A stretch of 10,485 bases of DNA from CAYQZD01 sp964421875. GTDB lineage: Bacteria > Electryoneota > Tariuqbacteria > Tariuqbacterales > Tariuqbacteraceae. Positions within the stretch are counted from its first letter, which is position 1; each line of letters opens with the position of its first letter. The notes under the pieces are model-generated. The model made no database searches. It worked only from the letters and a program-made list of their open reading frames with translations, and was not told where the DNA came from. The stretch is taken from assembly GCA_964421875.1 (NCBI GenBank), contig CAYQZD010000126.1:1-10485 (forward strand), read 5' to 3'. A program made the translations under genes and the position numbers. Below, one piece after another: positions 5,636 to 10,485 of the stretch.

Positions 5636-6913
5636 TCACGTCTTCAACTTCTTCTCCTTCGCGGCGGGGAAGAGGACATTGTTCAGTATCAGGCGGTAGC
5701 CGGGGCTGTTCTTATGCAGTGAGAGCACGGTGGGGGGGTCGCCGATTTGGTGACGGTAGTCCTCCGGGTCGTGGCCGCCGTAGAAGGTGAAGGTGCCGTC
5801 GCCGTAGTTGCCGTGGAGGTATTTGACTTCGTTTGCCCCTTCCACTTCGCCCATCACCGTGATCGATTTTTTCACCAGAGGTTTCTTGAAACCGGTGGTC
5901 TGTCCCATAAAGCCCTTTATAACCGAGGTATGGCACTGGGTCAGCATCGAGGGGACCGGGTCGTATTTGGCGGAAAAGTCGAAGAGGGTGAAGTAATCCC
6001 CCTGGTCGCCGCGGGCGGAACGCCCGGTCAGCGGCGTGGTGTCGATGTCGCTGAACTCATAGACCATAGGATCGGTGATGATGGTGAAGTTTTCGAAGGC
6101 GAAGGACCGGGTGTAATCGAGGCGGGCTTGGCAGTCCGGGGCGGGCGGATCGCCGTCGAAGACCACTTCGCAGATGTCAGTTTCCGCGGCGGCTAAGGCG
6201 ATATCGTAGGAATCGCAGGCGGAGCACATCGCGAAGAGGAAGCCTCCGCTGTGGACATAGTCATTGATGGCGCGGGCCACCGCTAATTTCAGCTTTGAGA
6301 CCTTGGCGAATCCCAGCTTGGCGGCGCGGGCTTCCTGGTCCGCTTGCAGCTTGATATACCAATCGGCGGAATGGTAAGCGCGGTAGAATTTCCCATATTG
6401 TCCCGTAAAATCCTCGTGGTGCAGGTGGATCCAGTCGTACTGGTAAAGCGCTCCGGCCAAAACCTGCTCGTCGTAAATCCGGTCATAGGGGATGGCGGCG
6501 TATTCCAGCGCTAACCTCACTGCGTCGTCCCAGGGCTCGGCGGTGGGAGGGGGAGGGGCGTAAACAGCTACTTTGGGGGCTTTTTCCAGCAGGACGGTCT
6601 CCATATTCCCGCGCTCGATGTCGGTGTAGATGGCTGCGGCTTGGGAGCCGGTGATTTTATCGCAGCGAATCCCCCGGATGCGGCAAATGCGTTCCATCAG
6701 GGTGTTGTAGTCCATCAGGAAGGAGCCGCTGCGGTAGTTTAAAAGCCATTCCACGGTCATCCCGTTTTCCAGGGCGTGATAGGCGACGCCGTAGGCTTTA
6801 AGGTGGTCCGACTGCGCCAGGTCCATCGGGATGAGGAGTTTCTGGGCGAAACTTGAAAAGGGACTCAAGGCAAGCGTTAGCGAGGATATTAGAATTAAAC
6901 AGGAAATCTTCAT
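5636..6913 (-). CDS. Secreted protein of the type labelled 'asparagine synthetase B', amidotransferase-like fold
   Basis: A 425-residue exported protein. The signal peptide ends SSFA|Q (cleavage after Ala23). The segment LLIPMDLAQSDHLKAYGVAY (26-45), then VEWLLNYRSGSFLMDY (54-69), matches what I recall of a Bacteroidota/FCB family annotated as asparagine synthetase B. That label is doubtful: there is no N-terminal catalytic Cys2 and no SGGxDS ATP-pyrophosphatase loop, and it is exported. The region HLHHEDFTGQYGKFY (163-177), then SGGFLFAMCSACDS (222-235), then FYGGHDPEDY (377-386), resembles a class I glutamine-amidotransferase or ThuA-like fold, with Cys230 or Cys233 at the nucleophile turn and His381 as possible partner. 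Actual reaction unknown. The ATG at 6913 has no Shine-Dalgarno site. It is separated from both neighbours by over 120 bases and probably transcribed alone. Confidence 0.8.
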   Translation of the reverse strand: MKISCLILISSLTLALSPFSSFAQKLLIPMDLAQSDHLKAYGVAYHALENGMTVEWLLNYRSGSFLMDYNTLMERICRIRGIRCDKITGSQAAAIYTDIERGNMETVLLEKAPKVAVYAPPPPTAEPWDDAVRLALEYAAIPYDRIYDEQVLAGALYQYDWIHLHHEDFTGQYGKFYRAYHSADWYIKLQADQEARAAKLGFAKVSKLKLAVARAINDYVHSGGFLFAMCSACDSYDIALAAAETDICEVVFDGDPPAPDCQARLDYTRSFAFENFTIITDPMVYEFSDIDTTPLTGRSARGDQGDYFTLFDFSAKYDPVPSMLTQCHTSVIKGFMGQTTGFKKPLVKKSITVMGEVEGANEVKYLHGNYGDGTFTFYGGHDPEDYRHQIGDPPTVLSLHKNSPGYRLILNNVLFPAAKEKKLKT

Positions 6914-7036
6914 TTTTTAATTGATATCTTGAATTTTTAGTATCATATCATTTATAGCTAAACGTCTAAGATGTTTCACATGTAAAGTGTTCTCTTATCC
7001 TTTCATCGTTTTAATGTACCAGGAATATCGATATCT

Positions 7037-7537
7037 TTAGTATTTAAAGTGTTTCCCAAATATGTCGAGGCCGTCCTTCCACGCATCTGGAGTCGACTCG
7101 CCTAACCAGATAAATTGTTGAATATGTCCAATGGTTCTGAAACCGCAATCATAAAAAAAAGAAATGGCTTCCTTGTTTCTTGCTACAGGTCTCACATATA
7201 AACAGAGTATTTGCAGCTTTTTCGCTGCCTCAATCGCGTGTTTGATTAATCGTTCACCAACTTCTTTCCCCCTATGTTCTTGAGCGACGATTATCGGCTC
7301 AATCTCTGCTTCCTGATCCTTTATTATCAACGAAGTGAATCCTATTACATTTCCTTCGATTTCTGCGACCCAGATATTATCCGCTCCAACCTTTTCCAGA
7401 TGCTTGTCAAACTCCGCGCCGGGATCGTCGCCTCCAATCGACTGGTCATTGTATATGTCGCGATGACGCTGCACCATTTCCGCCCAGAGCGACCGACAAG
7501 CGTTAAAGTCATTCCTTATATAATTTCGTAATTTCAT
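7037..7537 (-). CDS. GNAT-family N-acetyltransferase
   Basis: A 166-residue cytoplasmic protein predicted to transfer acetyl from acetyl-CoA to an amine of unknown substrate. The GNAT core is visible: helix 1 region YIRNDFNACRSLWAEM (6-21), strand IWVAEIEGNVIGFTSL (55-70), the acetyl-CoA motif A as EPIIVAQEHRGKEVGERLIK (80-99), where Gln86-x-x-Arg89-Gly90-x-x-x-Gly94 stands for the usual [RQ]xxGxG[AG], and motif B ARNKEAISFFYDCGF (119-133). The extra residue spacing in the loop is slightly non-standard. The length is normal. ATG 7537 is preceded by AGGGA about seven bases upstream, one of the better ribosome sites in the window, and by a TTGACA promoter. Small-molecule or antibiotic acetylation is possible, but no subfamily signature is seen. 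Confidence 0.9.
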   Translation of the reverse strand: MKLRNYIRNDFNACRSLWAEMVQRHRDIYNDQSIGGDDPGAEFDKHLEKVGADNIWVAEIEGNVIGFTSLIIKDQEAEIEPIIVAQEHRGKEVGERLIKHAIEAAKKLQILCLYVRPVARNKEAISFFYDCGFRTIGHIQQFIWLGESTPDAWKDGLDIFGKHFKY

Positions 7538-7563
7538 TATAAATTCCCTGAAAAAAAAGGATT

Positions 7564-7593
7564 ATTAAAACAAACCAGGCAGCTTTGTGTCAA
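7564..7593 (-). promoter_or_regulatory. Probable promoter of the GNAT gene
   Basis: On the minus strand a consensus TTGACA (7593-7588) is followed after 18 bases by TTTAAT (7569-7564), leaving a short leader to the ATG at 7537 that contains the AGGGA ribosome site. Confidence 0.5.
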
Positions 7594-7615
7594 GTAGATA
7601 TCTTATTCTAATTCT

Positions 7616-7634
7616 CTTTGAGCTACTCTCAAAG
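7616..7634. repeat. Perfect inverted repeat, 7-base arms
   Basis: CTTTGAG (7616-7622) and CTCAAAG (7628-7634) flank CTACT. No T-tract follows on either strand, so termination is unlikely. It sits 23 bases upstream of the GNAT promoter -35, where a regulator could bind. The rest of the 7538-7915 gap holds no gene I can support: only this repeat, a second one at 7765-7786 and two promoters. Confidence 0.4.
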
Positions 7635-7764
7635 TTGTCTTGACGAGCAAATCGACTTATATCCTACAGTCTCAACGGCGCAACAAATTTCGTAGTTAAT
7701 TTAACGACTTTACTATGAAAAATCAATAATCCCTCGTCTTGTCGGGAGAGATATCTAATTATTA

Positions 7765-7786
7765 TGACAAATACAGCAATTTGTCA
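7765..7786. repeat. Perfect inverted repeat, 8-base arms
   Basis: TGACAAAT (7765-7772) pairs with ATTTGTCA (7779-7786) around ACAGCA. No T-run follows. It ends 33 bases before the -35 of the tRNA promoter, so it may be a regulator site or a hairpin of a short untranslated transcript; neither can be decided here. Confidence 0.4.
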
Positions 7787-7819
7787 GACTATTCAATTCA
7801 GACAACGGAAAGTCAATAA

Positions 7820-7848
7820 TTGATAAAGTCGAAAAAATGTGTTAAATT
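7820..7848 (+). promoter_or_regulatory. Probable promoter of the serine tRNA operon
   Basis: TTGATA (7820-7825), a 17-base spacer and TAAATT (7843-7848) lie about 68 bases before the first tRNA. The leader contains a near-perfect palindrome (CGGCG at 7873-7877 with CGCCG at 7888-7892 around ATCGCGAT) that may form a hairpin in the precursor. Confidence 0.5.
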
Positions 7849-7915
7849 CAGGGTGTAGTATAGAAAGGAGCCCGGCGCATCGCGATACGCCGTGTCGGCT
7901 TCAATTATCACGATT

Positions 7916-8003
<88 letters not shown>

Positions 8004-8081
8004 GAAAATATCCGCGGTGAAGCAAGGGACTCCCGGAACGGTTCACCATCGAAGCCCCAAGCTGATACTGCAGAAAATACC

Positions 8082-8168
8082 GGAGAGATGTCCGAGTGGC
8101 CGAAGGAGCACGCTTGGAAAGCGTGTTTAGGTTAATTCCTAACGTGGGTTCGAATCCCACTCTCTCCG
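8082..8168 (+). tRNA. tRNA-Ser (anticodon GGA)
   Basis: An 87-base cloverleaf: acceptor GGAGAGA (8082-8088) with TCTCTCC (8161-8167), discriminator G8168, anticodon stem CACGC/GCGTG with loop TTGGAAA and anticodon GGA at 8116-8118, a long variable arm (TTAGG/CCTAA), and T-arm GTGGG/CCCAC with loop TTCGAAT. It reads UCC and UCU. CCA is not encoded. It is separated by 80 bases from the first serine tRNA and probably cotranscribed with it; a strong terminator follows 11 bases later. Confidence 0.97.
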
Positions 8169-8179
8169 CTTTAAAAAAC

Positions 8180-8224
8180 AAAGGCTTACGAAACGATTTT
8201 TACCGATTTCGCAAGCCTTTTTTT
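8180..8224 (+). terminator. Rho-independent terminator of the tRNA operon
   Basis: A 14-base stem, AAAGGCTTACGAAA (8180-8193) with TTTCGCAAGCCTTT (8207-8220), has a single A-C mismatch and a 13-base loop. It runs into seven consecutive T residues ending at 8224. Because the stem has A-runs on its other side, it may also work on the minus strand, though no minus-strand gene ends here. Confidence 0.9.
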
Positions 8225-8286
8225 ACGCCTAAAAACACCCAAGTCCGATATAACACCGATATTCGGGGCATTAACAGCGCCAGGGC

Positions 8287-8315
8287 TTGACAATTATTTA
8301 AAAAATAAGCATATT
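8287..8315 (+). promoter_or_regulatory. Possible promoter of the beta-helix protein gene
   Basis: A consensus TTGACA at 8287-8292 is followed after 17 bases by CATATT (8310-8315); TATTTT at 8312 is an alternative -10. The transcript would have a leader of about 100 bases to the ATG at 8423, including a G-rich then C-rich stretch (8321-8340) that could fold. The -10 is weak. Confidence 0.4.
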
Positions 8316-8422
8316 TTGAAAGGGAGGCGGAATACCCCCCGACATCCTTTCCCAATGATAACACGAATTTCCCCTTTCCCTGAAATCCGACCAAGATTTT
8401 ACAATTCATATCTACCTTAAAA

Positions 8423-10485
8423 ATGGTTGTCACTATGATTTACACACGTCATTACTTCGCCTTTACCGCAATCCTGTTTATCTTTTCTATCAATGCGACC
8501 GCCCAAACCCATGTCCGCGGCTATGTGTCCGGGACTTGGACGCCGGCGGGCAGCCCCTACATCGCCGACTCCACCATCGTCATCCATCAGGACAGCTTGC
8601 TGGTCATACAGCCCGGGGTGGACGTGCGCTTCCCCGGCTACCGCGATTCCTTGAAAGTCGAAGGAGAACTCCGCGCTTGGGGAACGGAAAACGATTCCAT
8701 AACCTTCTTCGGCCGGGATTGGAACGGCATCCGCTTCTACCCCACTGCAGCTCAGAACACCAGGATGGAATATTGCAATATAGCTTCGGGGCACCGCGTT
8801 TTCCGGTCTGATAGTGTCTCTATTACCTTCCAGCGATGCATTATAGGTTCGATCGTCAACCTTCCTATGTATATCAATTATAGTCCATTGATTACGCTTC
8901 GAAACAGCCGTATCATTTCGTATCTTGCTCTCCAATATTCCACATGTATTGTTGAGAATAATTTATTGGAAGGTCATCTTTCAATTGAAGGCAGCTCCGT
9001 ATCAGTTCGGAACAATGTGTTTTATGATGGTTGTTATATCACCGGTTCCGGGATTTTCGAGAATAACACTATGATAAACCAAAGCTTGCATATATACTAT
9101 AATGTGCGGGTGTTGAATAATTATATAGTAGGGCATGTTTTTTTGACAAGCTGCGCTGACACGGTGGCGAACAATGAAATTTATGGAAGGATACAAATTG
9201 GAGGTGGCTGCCCTTATGTCCGGAACAATCTGGTAATAAACGAAGGCCGCTGCATTGATGGGGGTCCGGTGGAGTTGGTCAACAACACTCTAATTTGCTT
9301 CAATGATCGCGGCGCGGGGGAAGTAATTAGTTTTGGCTGGAGAGAAGGCGGTAATATTAGAAACAATATCTTATTCGGTAGCGGGAATGACTGCGTGGGG
9401 ATTCGCTACCATAGTCCCCCCACCGGCCGTATAATCAGCTACAACACCTATTGGAACATTGGAACTCTCTACCATAATTGTTCTCCGACAGCCGGGGACA
9501 CGCTGGCCGACCCGCGCTTGGTCGATGTAGAGGAGGGGGATTACACTTTGCGCCCCGATTCCCCCTGCATCGACAGCGCCGACCCATACGACCCTAACGA
9601 CCCTGACGGAACCCGCCGCGATCGGGGTTACGCTTTCTTCGACAACCGGATAGACCATCCGCCCGTTATATTCTCCCCTACCTCTGCCATCGCCCAGCGG
9701 GGATTCGAATTCAGCTACACTGCGCGTGCGGTGGACGACAGGGGGACGCTGACCCTTTCCTTCCTCGATTTGCCTTCCTGGCTGACGGTGAACCCGCGGG
9801 AATTTGTCTATGACAGTTTGACCGTGTGCGGCGAAGTTACGGCGGGAACAAGCGACTTTTCTTTCACGGTTATCGCCGAGGACGGGTCGGCTCAGACCGA
9901 CACCGAGCGGGTGGAAGTGGAAACCACTGAATACACGGTACTGACAGGTAACATCTCCGGTTTCCTGCCGGTGAGGCGTTCGCCCTATTTAATGGTGGAC
10001 AGCCTCTTCGTCCCGGCGGGCAGCTCTCTTGTGATTGAGCCCGGGTGCGTCTTGAAGGCGAAATACCACGAGATGCTAGTTCACCGGGCGAGCCTGAATG
10101 TCTATGGGCAGTTGACCGCGGTGGGGACGGAAGAGGATTCCATTTATTTTATCTCTGAAAGGACACCGGGACAAAGTTGGGATTGGCATGGGATAATTAT
10201 TTCAGGGAGACATCCGGATATAAGCACAATATCACACTGCCAGTTTGAAGCCTTTGATAATGGTATATATCTAAAAAATGATTCAGCCACAATAATAAAT
10301 CAAAACTCCTTTTCATATGGATCCATTGGCATACATTCAAAGAGTTCCGACAGTATATTAGTATGTCAAAACCTTATGCATGATATGCGTGAACACTATG
10401 TAAGTATAAGTGCGCGTGGCTCTAGCGTTACAATTGCCAACAATCAACTTGAAGTAAGTAGAAATTTTGTAGGTGGAATTTCAAC
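8423..10485 (+). CDS. Secreted modular beta-helix surface protein (3' end outside window)
   Basis: The frame is open from 8423 to the window edge: 687 residues and unfinished. The signal peptide ends NATA|Q (cleavage after Ala27). Start ATG 8423 or, with a more typical signal peptide, ATG 8435; neither has a Shine-Dalgarno site. Residues 30-105 form an entry module (SPYIADSTIVIHQDSLLVIQPG). Residues about 110-350 are beta-helix rungs, with an Asn-Asn step recurring every 17-19 residues. Residues 358-405 carry a closing motif seen in FCB-type proteins (ADPRLVD, SPCIDSADP, NDPDGTRRDRG). Residues about 412-502 look like an Ig- or cadherin-like domain (HPPVIFSP, FSYTARAVDD, LPSWLTV, FTVIAEDG). 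From residue 504 a second entry module repeats the first (SPYLMVDSLFVPAGSSLVIEPG) and a second helix begins. Likely an adhesin or polysaccharide-binding surface protein; a C-terminal sorting domain would lie beyond the window. Confidence 0.9.
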   Translation, partial: MVVTMIYTRHYFAFTAILFIFSINATAQTHVRGYVSGTWTPAGSPYIADSTIVIHQDSLLVIQPGVDVRFPGYRDSLKVEGELRAWGTENDSITFFGRDWNGIRFYPTAAQNTRMEYCNIASGHRVFRSDSVSITFQRCIIGSIVNLPMYINYSPLITLRNSRIISYLALQYSTCIVENNLLEGHLSIEGSSVSVRNNVFYDGCYITGSGIFENNTMINQSLHIYYNVRVLNNYIVGHVFLTSCADTVANNEIYGRIQIGGGCPYVRNNLVINEGRCIDGGPVELVNNTLICFNDRGAGEVISFGWREGGNIRNNILFGSGNDCVGIRYHSPPTGRIISYNTYWNIGTLYHNCSPTAGDTLADPRLVDVEEGDYTLRPDSPCIDSADPYDPNDPDGTRRDRGYAFFDNRIDHPPVIFSPTSAIAQRGFEFSYTARAVDDRGTLTLSFLDLPSWLTVNPREFVYDSLTVCGEVTAGTSDFSFTVIAEDGSAQTDTERVEVETTEYTVLTGNISGFLPVRRSPYLMVDSLFVPAGSSLVIEPGCVLKAKYHEMLVHRASLNVYGQLTAVGTEEDSIYFISERTPGQSWDWHGIIISGRHPDISTISHCQFEAFDNGIYLKNDSATIINQNSFSYGSIGIHSKSSDSILVCQNLMHDMREHYVSISARGSSVTIANNQLEVSRNFVGGIS

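Noticed and set aside
5747..6196. Plus-strand 149-codon frame rich in Val, Gly and Glu
   Set aside because: It is antisense to the exported 425-residue protein; the composition is that of a GC-skewed shadow frame.
8096..8290. Plus-strand 64-codon frame through the second tRNA
   Set aside because: It is made of the tRNA-Ser(GGA) gene and the terminator, with no protein-like features.
8417..8935. Minus-strand 172-codon frame
   Set aside because: It is the shadow of the signal peptide and first module of the beta-helix gene, which has strong protein features on the plus strand.

Overview
The window looks like chromosomal DNA of an uncultivated-type bacterium related to the Fibrobacterota-Chlorobiota-Bacteroidota (FCB) superphylum or a neighbouring candidate phylum. 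Three things suggest this. All three exported proteins have a signal peptide with a predicted Ala|Gln cleavage site, the pattern called the Q-rule in Bacteroidota. A large modular beta-helix surface protein has the 'SPCID' and 'NDPDGTRRD' type elements I associate with FCB and candidate-phylum genomes. Several genes have no clear Shine-Dalgarno site. However, readable sigma-70-like promoters (TTGACA, TTGCAT with TATAAT) argue against Bacteroidota proper. The phylum assignment is an inference, not a call.

Layout. Bases 1-93 hold the 3' end of an unknown reading frame. Bases 180-917 (minus) encode a secreted protein with a possible SH3-like domain. The gap at 918-1224 carries a cluster of three small hairpins and the promoter of a ROK-family sugar kinase (1225-2181, plus). 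That kinase gene runs tail to tail into an 882-residue DNA methyltransferase (2178-4826, minus), and the two share a palindromic TTAA that supplies both stop codons. Upstream of the methyltransferase, on the same strand, lie a possible 64-codon gene and a RelE-type toxin-antitoxin pair. These could form one overlapping operon (5439 down to 2178) behind a good promoter with palindromes over its -35 and -10.

Next come a secreted protein of the type often labelled 'asparagine synthetase B' (5636-6913, minus) and a GNAT acetyltransferase (7037-7537, minus). A 378-base gap follows with two perfect inverted repeats and a promoter. It leads into two tandem serine tRNA genes (anticodons CGA and GGA) closed by a strong terminator at 8180-8224. 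From 8423 to the window edge runs an open, unfinished gene for a secreted multi-module beta-helix protein.

How the genes work together. The most interesting part is the possible operon of toxin-antitoxin plus methyltransferase. The methyltransferase carries two zinc ribbons between its catalytic motifs and a C-terminal domain resembling a PD-(D/E)XK nuclease with one expected acidic position replaced by valine. This would fit a self-stabilised DNA-modification or defence module, but that role is inferred from architecture and gene order. The rest is ordinary housekeeping (tRNAs, sugar kinase) and envelope or surface functions.
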